Of a stretch of DNA of 64,000 nucleotides, positions 18,204-26,299 are shown piece by piece. Location of the stretch: NCBI RefSeq assembly GCF_035920365.1, contig NZ_CP109150.1, forward strand, positions 3,162,001 to 3,226,000, in the 5' to 3' direction. Both the position numbers and the translations under genes were made by a program. This DNA is from Micromonospora sp. NBC_01740. GTDB lineage: Bacteria > Actinomycetota > Actinomycetes > Mycobacteriales > Micromonosporaceae. The notes under the pieces were generated by a model. The model was not told the DNA's origin, searched no databases, and was given only the letters and a program-made list of their open reading frames with translations. Each line of letters starts with the position of its first letter. The first letter of the stretch is position 1.

Positions 18204-18791
18204 ATGGACAGTGACGCTGACGGAACGCGGCCGGCCGGCAGCCCGGCGGCCGGCGTGGTGCACAGCCTCTCGGAACGGCACGAGACCCTGGCCACCGTCG
18301 AGTCGCTCACGGGCGGCCTGCTGGCCGCCTCGATCGTGGAGATCGCCGGGGTGAGCGGCATCTACCGGGGCGGCCTGGTGGTCTACGCCACCGAGCTCAA
18401 GTCGCTGCTCGCCGACGTACCCGAGGATCTGCTGGCCGACCGGGGGCCGGTCGACCCGGACGTGGCGGTGGCTCTCGCCGAGGGCGGACGGCGCCGCTGC
18501 GGGGCCGACTGGGGCCTGGCCACCACCGGGGTGGCCGGTCCCGAACCGCAGGACGGCAAGCCGGTCGGGCTGGTCTACGTCGCCGTGGCAGGGCCGTCCG
18601 GCACCGAGGTCCGGCAGCTCGACCTGGACGGCGGTCGCGACCACGTCCGCTCGGCCGCGGTCGTCGAGGCGTTGCGGCTGCTCGCCGCGCGGATCCACCA
18701 GACCGACGCCGCCGGGGCGGCGGGGTCCGACAGCCGGGCAACCGGGGCCGACGGCGGGCGGGCCGACGCGGCCGGCGCGGGCCGCCGCTGA
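18204..18791 (+). CDS. pncC: CinA C-terminal domain protein (nicotinamide-nucleotide amidase)
   Basis: A 195-residue stand-alone CinA C-domain, which deamidates nicotinamide mononucleotide to nicotinate mononucleotide for NAD recycling. The motifs [10 protein letters not shown] and [20 protein letters not shown] are present. The N-terminal MoCF/COG1058 domain of full CinA is absent, as usual in this group. The last 30 residues are a low-complexity Ala/Gly/Asp tail. AAAGGA precedes the ATG at 18204. It lies between pgsA and clgR on the same strand, a conserved actinobacterial arrangement. Confidence 0.92.
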   Translation: MDSDADGTRPAGSPAAGVVHSLSERHETLATVESLTGGLLAASIVEIAGVSGIYRGGLVVYATELKSLLADVPEDLLADRGPVDPDVAVALAEGGRRRCGADWGLATTGVAGPEPQDGKPVGLVYVAVAGPSGTEVRQLDLDGGRDHVRSAAVVEALRLLAARIHQTDAAGAAGSDSRATGADGGRADAAGAGRR

Positions 18792-18835
18792 CGGCCTTCC
18801 CAGGATCCGAGGGGCGGGGTGGGATGTCGTGGGGG

Positions 18836-18858
18836 CCCGCAACGGGTACGGTTGCGGG
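18836..18858. promoter_or_regulatory. Perfect 8-bp inverted repeat upstream of clgR
   Basis: CCCGCAAC and GTTGCGGG flank a 7-base spacer, 78 bases before the clgR start. ClgR is known to regulate its own gene, so this dyad is a candidate operator. It does not match the CGC-N5-GCG pattern I associate with ClgR boxes, so the binder is uncertain. Confidence 0.45.
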
Positions 18859-18936
18859 AAGGCTCCGACGACCGGTCCGGCTCGACGTGCCGGACAGGCC
18901 GCCTGGAAGAGTGGTGTCCCTCAGGGGGAGGTGCGA

Positions 18937-19371
18937 ATGGTCCTGCTACGCCGCGTGATCGGTGACGCACTGCGGGCGCGCCGGCAGGGGCAGCACCGCA
19001 CCCTGCGCGAGGTCTCCTCCGCCGCCAACGTCAGCCTCGGCTACCTCTCCGAGATCGAACGCGGCCAGAAGGAGCCCTCCAGCGAGCTGCTGGCCGCGAT
19101 CTGCGACGCCCTCGGTGCGCGCCTGTCCGAGCTGCTGCGTGAGGTCAGCGACACCGTCGCCCTCGCCGAGCAGATGCCCGGCGTGCTGGTGCCGGTGCAG
19201 GACGAGCCGGCCGCGCCCGTCACCGTCCGCAGGAGCACGGGTCGGGGCGTCCACCAGGTCAGCTCGGACGGCACGGTCGCCGTCCAGGTCCGCCAGGACT
19301 CCCCGCTCAAGGCCACCCTGCGCAGCTCCCGGGTCCGGGGCAGCGAGCGCGACGTGGTCTGCGCCGCCTGA
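18937..19371 (+). CDS. clgR: XRE-family regulator ClgR
   Basis: A 144-residue transcription factor with an N-terminal helix-turn-helix ([20 protein letters not shown], residues 24-43). This is the ClgR/PopR type that activates clp protease and, in mycobacteria, the pspA operon. The last two residues are Ala-Ala (VVCAA). In other actinobacteria such an end marks ClgR for ClpP degradation, so the degron appears conserved. A strong ribosome site, GGGGGAGGTG, precedes the ATG at 18937. It stands directly before pspA and pspM, matching the mycobacterial ClgR-PspA-PspM stress module. Confidence 0.93.
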   Translation: MVLLRRVIGDALRARRQGQHRTLREVSSAANVSLGYLSEIERGQKEPSSELLAAICDALGARLSELLREVSDTVALAEQMPGVLVPVQDEPAAPVTVRRSTGRGVHQVSSDGTVAVQVRQDSPLKATLRSSRVRGSERDVVCAA

Positions 19372-19577
19372 TCCACTCCCTCTTCCTCGCCACGTGGTCG
19401 CCCTCGACGCCGCCGCGTACCCTTGATCGCGGACGGCGTCGGCGCTCGCTTCGCTCGCCGGTACGGATGCCCCGGTGGCGTCCGGCTGGGACGATGGAGC
19501 CACTGCCGCGCCGGAGCCGGCCGGGAGTACCCGGCGCGGTCCAGGCGGAGCGACGCTACTGAGGGGACAACGCAAAG

Positions 19578-20450
19578 ATGGCGAACCCGTTCGTCAAGGG
19601 GTGGAAGTACCTGATGGCGCTCTTCGGCGCCAGGATCGACGAGCACGCCGATCCGAAGGTGCAGATCCAGCAGGCCATCGAGGAGGCCCAGCGTCAGCAC
19701 CAGGCGCTGGTCCAGCAGGCCGCCGCCGTGATCGGCAACCAGCGGCAGCTGGAGATGAAGCTGTCCCGTCAGATGACCGAGGTCGAGCGGTTGCAGGCCA
19801 ACGCCCGCCAGGCCCTGGTCCTCGCCGACCAGGCCCGCGCCCGCGGCGACGAGGCCGAGGCCGGCCGCTACGAGCAGTCCGCACAGGTCCTGGCGACCCA
19901 GCTGGTCTCGGCCGAGCAGGCCACGGAGGACCTCAAGACCCTGCACGACCAGGCGCTCGCCGCCGCCGCCCAGGCCCGCCGGGCGGTCGAGAACAACTCG
20001 ATGATCCTCCAGCAGAAGCTCGCCGAGCGCACCAAGCTGCTCAGCCAGCTCGAGCAGGCCAAGATGCAGGAGAGCGTGGCCCGCTCGCTGGAGTCGATGT
20101 CGTCGCTGACCGCCCCCGCCAACACGCCCTCGCTCGACGAGGTGCGCGATCGCATCGAGCAGCGGTACGCCACGGCGATGGGCCGCGCCGAGCTGGCCGG
20201 CAACTCCGTCGAGGGCCGCATGCTGGAGATCCAGAAGTCGACCCTGGACTCGGCCGGCTCGTCCCGCCTGGAGCAGATCCGGTCGAGCATGGCCGGCGAG
20301 CAGCTCGGCGGCAAGCAGGAACGACCGGCCGCGGAGCAGGCCCAGCCCGCCGCGCCGGCCGCCGACCCGGCGGCCGCCGCCCGGCTGAACGAGATCCGGG
20401 CCAGCATGGGCCGGGAACGTGGCACCGGAGACACCACCGCCGCCGGCTGA
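19578..20450 (+). CDS. pspA: Phage shock protein A homologue (PspA/IM30)
   Basis: A 290-residue coiled-coil protein of the PspA/Vipp1 family that binds stressed inner-membrane patches and counters proton leakage. It begins with the amphipathic helix [20 protein letters not shown]. Nearly continuous heptads run to residue 185 ([20 protein letters not shown] and onward). The C-terminus holds two similar short segments, [13 protein letters not shown] near 233-245 and [13 protein letters not shown] near 268-280, joined by an Ala/Pro-rich linker. This duplication of a helical end motif is seen in actinobacterial PspA. AGGGGACAACGCAAAG precedes the ATG. It is probably co-transcribed with pspM and controlled by ClgR. 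Confidence 0.95.
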   Translation: MANPFVKGWKYLMALFGARIDEHADPKVQIQQAIEEAQRQHQALVQQAAAVIGNQRQLEMKLSRQMTEVERLQANARQALVLADQARARGDEAEAGRYEQSAQVLATQLVSAEQATEDLKTLHDQALAAAAQARRAVENNSMILQQKLAERTKLLSQLEQAKMQESVARSLESMSSLTAPANTPSLDEVRDRIEQRYATAMGRAELAGNSVEGRMLEIQKSTLDSAGSSRLEQIRSSMAGEQLGGKQERPAAEQAQPAAPAADPAAAARLNEIRASMGRERGTGDTTAAG

Positions 20451-20473
20451 GCGGCCGGTTCGAGGAGGCAGAG

Positions 20474-21253
20474 GTGGCAGACGAGCGCACGCGGTACTTC
20501 CGGCGCCTGAGTCGGTTGCGGGGTTCCGCACGCCGGTGGAGCGTCACGGCCGGCGGCCTGGGCGGCGCCGCCGCCGTGCTGACCCCGTACGCCGGGCTCG
20601 GGCTGCCCGACGCGGCCTGGGCGGCCGGGGCGGGCGGCGCGCTGGTGCTCGCCGCCTGGCGCTGGATCGACCTGCGGGCGCTGGCGGCCCAGCCGGCGCC
20701 GCCGCCGCTCGACCCGGCCGAGGCCGCCGCCCGGTCGCGCGCCAAGCTGGTGGCCGCCGTGGAGCGGCTCCCCGTCGGCCCCGGCGTGCTGGCCGAGGTC
20801 CGCCGGGTGCGCTCCCGGGTGGCGCTGCGCGGCACCAGCGCCGCCGAGCCGTGGGCCCGGCTGGACCGGGCCGCCCTGACCCTCGCCGGGATGACCGGCC
20901 GGCTCACGGGGCTCGCCTCGCCGGCCGTGCTGGAGGCCGCCGAGGCAGACCGGTCGCTGCGGGACCTGGCCGACCGGGTGGCCAGCGTCGAGCGCACCCT
21001 GCGGCTCGCCCCGGCCGAGTCCCGGCCGCCGCTGGCCGAGGCGCACCGGGCCCTGACCGCGCAGCTGGAGCAGGGCGTCACCGCGTACGAGCGGCTCGTC
21101 GTGGCCGCTGCCGGCTACGTTGCCGGGGAAGCCCACCCCGACGCCGCGCACCCGGCCGCCTCCCGGCTCACCGAGGCGACCGACCTGCTGCACGGCGTCG
21201 CCACGGCCCTGACCGAACTCCGCGGCGTCGGCGCCCCCCTCCGCACCCCCTGA
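20474..21253 (+). CDS. pspM: PspM-like membrane partner of PspA
   Basis: A 259-residue protein with two adjacent membrane helices near residues 23-60 (SVTAGGLGGAAAVLTPYAGL and AGGALVLAAWRWIDL). A helical, Arg/Glu-rich cytoplasmic region follows. Size, topology and position directly after pspA match PspM, the mycobacterial membrane protein that works with ClgR and PspA to hold the envelope-stress complex at the membrane. GAGGAGG lies 7 bases before the GTG at 20474, making that start clear. Sequence similarity within this family is weak, so the name rests mainly on context and topology. It ends just before a perfect 26-bp inverted repeat. Confidence 0.8.
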   Translation: MADERTRYFRRLSRLRGSARRWSVTAGGLGGAAAVLTPYAGLGLPDAAWAAGAGGALVLAAWRWIDLRALAAQPAPPPLDPAEAAARSRAKLVAAVERLPVGPGVLAEVRRVRSRVALRGTSAAEPWARLDRAALTLAGMTGRLTGLASPAVLEAAEADRSLRDLADRVASVERTLRLAPAESRPPLAEAHRALTAQLEQGVTAYERLVVAAAGYVAGEAHPDAAHPAASRLTEATDLLHGVATALTELRGVGAPLRTP

Positions 21254-21268
21254 CCCCGCCCCGCCGCA

Positions 21269-21356
21269 CGACCCGCGCCGGTCATGCAGTGGTGCCGGCC
21301 CGGCACCCGTTCGGGCGTTCCGCACCCCGCCACCACTGCATGACCGGCGCGGGTCG
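21269..21356. terminator. Perfect 26-bp inverted repeat between convergent genes
   Basis: Bases 21269-21294 (CGACCCGCGCCGGTCATGCA and six more) are repeated in exact inverted order at 21331-21356, with a 36-base loop. The right arm ends 1 base before the stop codon of the oxidase-like gene, 102 bases after the pspM stop. It can fold in either transcript and probably acts as a bidirectional terminator. Twenty-six identical bases is far more than a terminator needs and suggests a dispersed palindromic element. Confidence 0.75.
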
Positions 21357-21357
21357 G

Positions 21358-24300
21358 TCACGGGGGCGTGGTTATCGGGATCGGGCCGGTGAACGGGGAG
21401 CTGCCGACGACGTTGAACGACCGGATCCGGTAGTGGTAGGTGACGCCGCGCGCCAGCCCGGTGTTGGTGAAGCCCCGGCCGGTGACGGTGAAGGTCGCCA
21501 CCTCCAGGCCGAACGCCGGGTCCAGCGCCCGCTGCACGATGAACCCCGCGCCCGGTGCGGCCGGCGTGCTCGCCGCCCAGGCGAGGATCACCGTCGCCGT
21601 GTCCGGCCCGGGTGCCGTCGCGGTGGCGGTCACCCCCGTGGGCGGGCCCGGCGCCGGCGGGGTGGTCGCCCGGGCCACCGTCGACCAGGCCGACGCGGCG
21701 CCGAGATAGGTGGTCCGCACCCGGTAGTAGTACGTGGTGTCGGGGGCGACGGCGATGTCGAGATGGTTGTCGCCGACGCCGATCGCGGTGGTGCCCGGCC
21801 CGCTGCTGAACGTCGGGTTGGTGGCCCGCTGCACGTCGATCCCGGTCGCGAAGGAGCGGTTGGCCCAGCGCAGCGCGATCCGCAGCGGCGCGGCCGGCGG
21901 GATGGCCGCCGTCAGCCCGGCCGGCGCGGCGAGGTGCACCGAGGCCGGCACGCTGTTGGACCACGTGGAGCAGCTCACCGCGTTCTCCGCCCGGATCCGG
22001 TAGTGGTAGGTCACCCCGGGGATGACGCTGGCGTCGGTGTAGCGGGTCGCCGTGGCCGCCACCGTGATCGCCGTGAGGCCCGCCGTGAAGGCGGCGTCGG
22101 TGGCCCGCTGGAGCTGGTGGCTGGTGGCCGGTGGCCGGCTCCCGTTGCCCGTCCAGGTCAGCGCGATCGCGGGCAGCGCGGTGGCCGAGCCGGGGGCAGG
22201 GGTCGCGGTCAGCCCGGTCGGTGCCCGGGGCGACACCCGCAGCACCAGCGGCCGGATCATGCCCTGGTCCCGGTGGCCGCCGAGCTGGCTGTGCCAGTGG
22301 TACTCCCAACCGAGGTTGACGAGCTGGTTCACCACGACCGCGGGTCGGCCGTCGACCGGGCTGACCGGGGTCGAGCCGGTCCGGGCGCCCGCCGGCCGTA
22401 GCGGGTCGAGCAGCCGTACGCTGTCGCCGATCTTGAACGGCAGAGGCGGCGCGACCGGCCGGAGCGCGACGATCACGTCCTCGCGCGGGTCGACCCGGAC
22501 GACCTGCTTCCAGCCCCGCTCCGCCGGGTGCGGTGGCCGGGTGGTGCCGTCCCAGCCGACCCGGCCGACCAGCTGCACGTCGCAGCCGGTGAACCGCACC
22601 GGCTGGGTCTGCCGGCTGTTGCCGCGGATCCGCCAGAGTTGGGTGCCGTCGCCGGGCCCGCCCACCGCGACGGCCGGATCGCTGACGTGCAGCACCTCCG
22701 TGGCCGGGTCGGTCGGCCCGAGCGGCAGGACGGTGGGGGAGAGCGGCCCGGCGTGCGGGTGCCCGACGCCGAGCCGGCCGACGAGCCGGCCGTGGTCCGG
22801 TTCGAAGACCTGCTGCACCGCCTTGACCTCCAGCGGCAGCAGCACCGGGGCGGCGGCGCCGGCCGGGACGAAGCTGACCGTCGCGGCGTGCACCGGGACC
22901 ACCGTGTCGCGCGCGGTCCGGGTGCCGAACGCCACGTCGTACGCCGGCTGCGGCACGATCGGCGGGCGCTGGCTGGCCGCGTACGCCTCGGGCAGGCGCT
23001 CGCGCAGCCGCGCCAGGTCGTACGGCGGCGCCGGGGTGCCGGCGACCCGGAACTGGAGCAGGGTGCGGGTGTTCGGCCCGTACCCGGGGCGGGTCGGCGG
23101 CGCCCCGCCCTCGGCGCTGCGGTCCGGGGCGCCGGTGTGGTGGTCGGCGCGCGGGTCGAAGCCGGGCAACGGGGCCGGGCAGTCGTTGTAGAGGATCAGC
23201 GTGCCGCCGGGCGCGACGGTGGAGAAGTCGACAAGCACGTCGGCCGCCTCCCCCGGGGCGAGCAGCAGCGCGTGCGCGTCGACGTTGAGCACGGTCGGGT
23301 CGCGCCGGTCGTACCGGTAGCTCACCGGCCGGTTCGGCACCACCACCGGCGCGGGCAGCAGGCCGCACTCGTTGCCGATCTGGACGAGCTCCGGGCCGGC
23401 GGCGCGCGGGTCCGGGACCCCGCCGTCGCGCCCGTCCGTCGGCCAGCCGGCGGGCCGCTCCGGCGCGCGTACCGCCTCCACCGTCGGCACCTCGCCGGCG
23501 TCGGCGTCGGCCAGCCCGCCGTCCGGGTCCCACATCGGCCCGTCGGAGCGAGCCCGGTAGAGCTGAAGGTTCAGGCCGCGGTCCAGGCAGGCGTTGAGGA
23601 TCCGGAACCGGTACGTCCTCGGCTCGACCTCCAGGTACGGGTACGCGATCCCGTTGACCAGCACGGTGTCGCCGAACGCGTCCGGCACCGCCGAGGGGTG
23701 CGGGACGCCGGGCGCGAGCGGCGGCTCGTCGGGGTCGGCGACGGGGTCGTGGTGCGGGTTCGGCACGGGGTCCGCCCGGTGCCGCGTACCGCCGTGCTCC
23801 CGCTGCCCGGCGTCGTCGCCCGTACGCGACCACGGACCGTAGTCCCACCGGCCGGTCGGGTTCGTCCCGTCGGCCCGGTGCGGGTTCTGCCGGGGCTGGT
23901 AGACGTGCGGGTGCCAGAGGCTGCCCCGGGAGCCCCAGCGGTCCCGGTCCCACGTCGGGTCCTCCCCGGCGAGCTGGGCGTCCTCCGGCACGAACGTCTT
24001 GTCCTCGATCACCAGGGGCAGCTGGTCGGCGGGGAGCACCTCGTCGGCGACGAGCCGCTCCTCGGCGGGGTCGGTGAGCAGGTAGAGGGCGACCTGGCCG
24101 GAGTAGACGGTGAGCCGGGCCAGGCCGACGGTGTTGTCGTGGAACCAGCACAGCCGCCCGCTCTGCTCGTTCGGGTAGTAGAGCGTGGTGGCGCCCGCGC
24201 CGGGCGGCGGCATGTCGGGCACGTGGGTCAGGCCGGGCCCCGTCGGGTAGGGGGTGATCTCCCCGGCCGGCGTCACCCACTGCCAGGGGTTGCCGGCGCT

Positions 24301-25002
24301 GGTCCAGCCGGTGTGCGCGCCCGCCAGCCGCAGCACCGCCCGGTTCTGCGGGTAGGGCGCCGGGCCGTCGAGCGGGCCGGCCCCGGCGCCGTCGACGGTC
24401 GGGTCGACCGGCAGGAAGAGTTCGCCGGAGCGGCCGGTGGGGAGCTGGTTGATGAACTTGACCCGGACCGGTCGGCCGCGCCGGGCCAGGATGAGCGGGC
24501 CGAGGTGCCAGGGGCGCCCCGCCGGCGCGACCGTGTTGTGCCCGTGGGCGTCCGTGCCGAGGTTGAGCTGCCGGTAGCCGCGCAGCCGGGTGGCCGGCAG
24601 GTCCCGGTGCAGCCGCTGCGCGTACTGCTCCAGGCCGATCTCGTAGTAGTCGCAGCCCGGATAGCTGACGGTGTCCGGCACCGCCACCGGCAGGTGGGCG
24701 CCCAGCTCGGTGCGGCCGAGCGCGCCGGGGCGGGGCAGCGCGTCGACGAACTTGCGGATGCCGGTGCCGGGCAGCACGCAGCCGTCGGCGTCGACCACCG
24801 GCAGCGGGCTGCGGGCCTGGTTCGGCAGCGGCCCGAAGTAGCGCGGGACGGCGGCCGGGTCGAGGCTGGCCGGCGCGGCGACCGGCTCGGCCGCGCGCCG
24901 GGCCGCCGGCACGGGACCCGCCCCGGTCCCGTCGGCGTCGTGCTCGGCGCGGGCGCTCGCCCGCTCCGCCCACGGGATCCGGAGTCTGCGGAACAGCTCC
25001 AT
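21358..25002 (-). CDS. Multicopper-oxidase-fold protein with three FnIII-like repeats; most copper ligands missing
   Basis: A 1214-residue protein, the largest accessory gene here. Residues about 50-925 follow the three-cupredoxin architecture of CotA/phenoxazinone-synthase-type oxidases, with landmark stretches such as WQWVTPAGE, RLTVYSGQVALYLL, VQLVGRVGWDG and MIRPLVLRV. Yet the copper sites are degraded. The first HxH is RLA at about 226-228. HDH is HDN at 288-290. HPxHxH is QPVRFT at 800-805. HCH is HSQ at 904-906. Only H288, H904, H910 and M915 remain. Residues 925-1214 hold three fibronectin-III-like repeats, each with a QRA-x-x-x-x-F word. There is no signal peptide. Catalysis is unlikely; a structural or binding role is inferred. 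Confidence 0.85.
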   Translation of the reverse strand: MELFRRLRIPWAERASARAEHDADGTGAGPVPAARRAAEPVAAPASLDPAAVPRYFGPLPNQARSPLPVVDADGCVLPGTGIRKFVDALPRPGALGRTELGAHLPVAVPDTVSYPGCDYYEIGLEQYAQRLHRDLPATRLRGYRQLNLGTDAHGHNTVAPAGRPWHLGPLILARRGRPVRVKFINQLPTGRSGELFLPVDPTVDGAGAGPLDGPAPYPQNRAVLRLAGAHTGWTSAGNPWQWVTPAGEITPYPTGPGLTHVPDMPPPGAGATTLYYPNEQSGRLCWFHDNTVGLARLTVYSGQVALYLLTDPAEERLVADEVLPADQLPLVIEDKTFVPEDAQLAGEDPTWDRDRWGSRGSLWHPHVYQPRQNPHRADGTNPTGRWDYGPWSRTGDDAGQREHGGTRHRADPVPNPHHDPVADPDEPPLAPGVPHPSAVPDAFGDTVLVNGIAYPYLEVEPRTYRFRILNACLDRGLNLQLYRARSDGPMWDPDGGLADADAGEVPTVEAVRAPERPAGWPTDGRDGGVPDPRAAGPELVQIGNECGLLPAPVVVPNRPVSYRYDRRDPTVLNVDAHALLLAPGEAADVLVDFSTVAPGGTLILYNDCPAPLPGFDPRADHHTGAPDRSAEGGAPPTRPGYGPNTRTLLQFRVAGTPAPPYDLARLRERLPEAYAASQRPPIVPQPAYDVAFGTRTARDTVVPVHAATVSFVPAGAAAPVLLPLEVKAVQQVFEPDHGRLVGRLGVGHPHAGPLSPTVLPLGPTDPATEVLHVSDPAVAVGGPGDGTQLWRIRGNSRQTQPVRFTGCDVQLVGRVGWDGTTRPPHPAERGWKQVVRVDPREDVIVALRPVAPPLPFKIGDSVRLLDPLRPAGARTGSTPVSPVDGRPAVVVNQLVNLGWEYHWHSQLGGHRDQGMIRPLVLRVSPRAPTGLTATPAPGSATALPAIALTWTGNGSRPPATSHQLQRATDAAFTAGLTAITVAATATRYTDASVIPGVTYHYRIRAENAVSCSTWSNSVPASVHLAAPAGLTAAIPPAAPLRIALRWANRSFATGIDVQRATNPTFSSGPGTTAIGVGDNHLDIAVAPDTTYYYRVRTTYLGAASAWSTVARATTPPAPGPPTGVTATATAPGPDTATVILAWAASTPAAPGAGFIVQRALDPAFGLEVATFTVTGRGFTNTGLARGVTYHYRIRSFNVVGSSPFTGPIPITTPP

Positions 25003-25268
25003 GGCTCTCCCCGGTGTCCGGGCGCGGCGGCCGCCACGTCGGCGTGGCGGACCGGTCGCGCGTCGCTGACGATGCGTGAGGAGTCAACCGCAGCATGCGA
25101 CCTCGACGGCGATGTTAGGAAGTACCCAATCGTCCGAATCCGTGGCAAGGACGCGACTCGCCGCCCTGCCGGCGGAGTGTCCCGCCCGACACGCCGGCCG
25201 GGTGGCTGCGGGTGGCTACCCGCCATGCGCGACGCAGGACACGCGCGTGTCGCACCGGCCCGGCCGGG
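25003..25268. other. Gap upstream of the oxidase-like gene, with a candidate operator
   Basis: This 266-base gap is clearly less GC-rich than its surroundings around 25110-25150. On the minus strand TTGGGTACTTCCTAA (25121-25135) is an imperfect palindrome about 120 bases before the oxidase-like gene and could be a promoter or operator. No gene is visible. Confidence 0.35.
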
Positions 25269-26189
25269 TCAGTCGGCGGGACGCTCCGGCTGGCAGACCG
25301 GGCACCAGTAGGTGACCCGCTCGCCCAGTTCCTCCTTGCGGATCGCGGTGCCGCACCGCCGGCAGGGCTGGGCGCGCCGGCCGTAGACGTAGCTGGTCTG
25401 CCCCCGGCGCAGCGATCCGGTGGTGCTCTGCGTCCAGCGGCCCCGGTTCGCCGCGAGCAGCTTCTGCGCCAGGGCGACGGTGCCGGCGAGGTCCGGCACC
25501 GCGCGCACCGGGGTCCACGGCGAGACGCCGCGCAGGAAGAGCACCTCGCACTTGTAGAGGTTGCCGACGCCGGCCAGGTTGCGCTGGTCCAGCAGGGCCT
25601 CGGAGATGGTGACGTCCGGGTCGGCGGCCAACCGGCGCACCGCCTCCGCCGGATCCCAGTCCGTGCCGAGCAGGTCGGGGCCGAGGTGCCCGACGAGCGA
25701 CTCCTCCTCGGCCGTCGGCACCAGCGCCAACTCGTGCAGGTGGTAGCCGACGGCGACCGCCCGCGCGCTGCGCAGCACGACCCGGATCAGGTGCGCCGGC
25801 CGGGCCGCCCAGCGTTCCCCGGGCGCGTACGCCCGCCAGGCGCCGTCCATCCGCAGGTGCGAGTGCAGCGTCCAGCGCGCCCCGCCGTCGTCTCCCGGGG
25901 CCGCGTCCCCGGCCGCACCGCCGCCCTGCGCCGAGGCCGTGCCGCCCTGCGCCGGAGCCGTGCCGCACTGCGGTGTGATCGGGGCGTCGGGCGGTGGCGT
26001 GGCCTGCGGTGGGGCGGTGAGCCGCAGCAGCAGGTGCTTGCCCCGGCTGGCCGACTCCCGCACCGTCCAGCCGGCGAGGTCGGTCGCGGCGAGTTGCGGC
26101 ACCCGGAAGTCGCTTCCGGCCAGGCGGGCGCCGGCCAGGGCACGGTGCAGTACGCGGGCGGTGTTCCAGACGGTGTCGCCTTCGGGCAC
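25269..26189 (-). CDS. nei: Endonuclease VIII-type DNA glycosylase Nei2
   Basis: A 306-residue Fpg/Nei-family glycosylase/AP lyase for oxidised pyrimidines. The catalytic P2-E3 start (MPEGDTVW), the beta-clamp lysine (ASRGKHLLL), the H2TH segment (LLDQRNLAGVGNLYKCEVLF) and a C-terminal zinc finger with CRRC and CPVC are all present. Unusually, residues 60-103 are a Pro/Ala/Gly insertion between the clamp lysine and the LHSHLRMDG strand. It contains a 7-residue tandem repeat (GTAPAQG/GTASAQG). In mycobacteria nei2 lies next to lhr; here lhr lies about 3.5 kb away on the same strand. Confidence 0.93.
   Translation of the reverse strand: MPEGDTVWNTARVLHRALAGARLAGSDFRVPQLAATDLAGWTVRESASRGKHLLLRLTAPPQATPPPDAPITPQCGTAPAQGGTASAQGGGAAGDAAPGDDGGARWTLHSHLRMDGAWRAYAPGERWAARPAHLIRVVLRSARAVAVGYHLHELALVPTAEEESLVGHLGPDLLGTDWDPAEAVRRLAADPDVTISEALLDQRNLAGVGNLYKCEVLFLRGVSPWTPVRAVPDLAGTVALAQKLLAANRGRWTQSTTGSLRRGQTSYVYGRRAQPCRRCGTAIRKEELGERVTYWCPVCQPERPAD
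25908..25970 (-). repeat. 21-bp tandem repeat inside nei, encoding a 7-residue unit
   Basis: About three 21-base copies (core GCCGTGCCGCCCTGCGCCG on the plus strand) encode the heptads near residues 74-94 of Nei2. The period is a multiple of three, so the reading frame is kept. It is a local slippage expansion inside a surface loop. Confidence 0.75.
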
Positions 26190-26299
26190 CCGTCCATCCT
26201 TCCTCGTCCGAGCCGAATTCGCATGTGTCGCTATTTGTATGGTGGTTCCTGTCGATCTACCGACAAGGGCACGATCAGGGAGTTCTGAGGAGAATGCCC

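Noticed and set aside
18836..18858. A canonical ClgR box
   Set aside because: The dyad is perfect, but the CGC-N5-GCG core expected for ClgR is missing, so only a candidate operator is reported.
19868..25096. A 1742-codon minus-strand frame spanning PspA, PspM and the oxidase-like gene
   Set aside because: It runs antisense to pspA/pspM and out of frame with the oxidase homologue; no protein family is recognisable.
26180..26299. A c-di-AMP (ydaO-type) riboswitch before the secreted SH3-like gene
   Set aside because: Such riboswitches often precede wall-associated genes in actinobacteria, but the conserved ydaO blocks are absent; only a weak TGTCG/CGACA dyad is seen.
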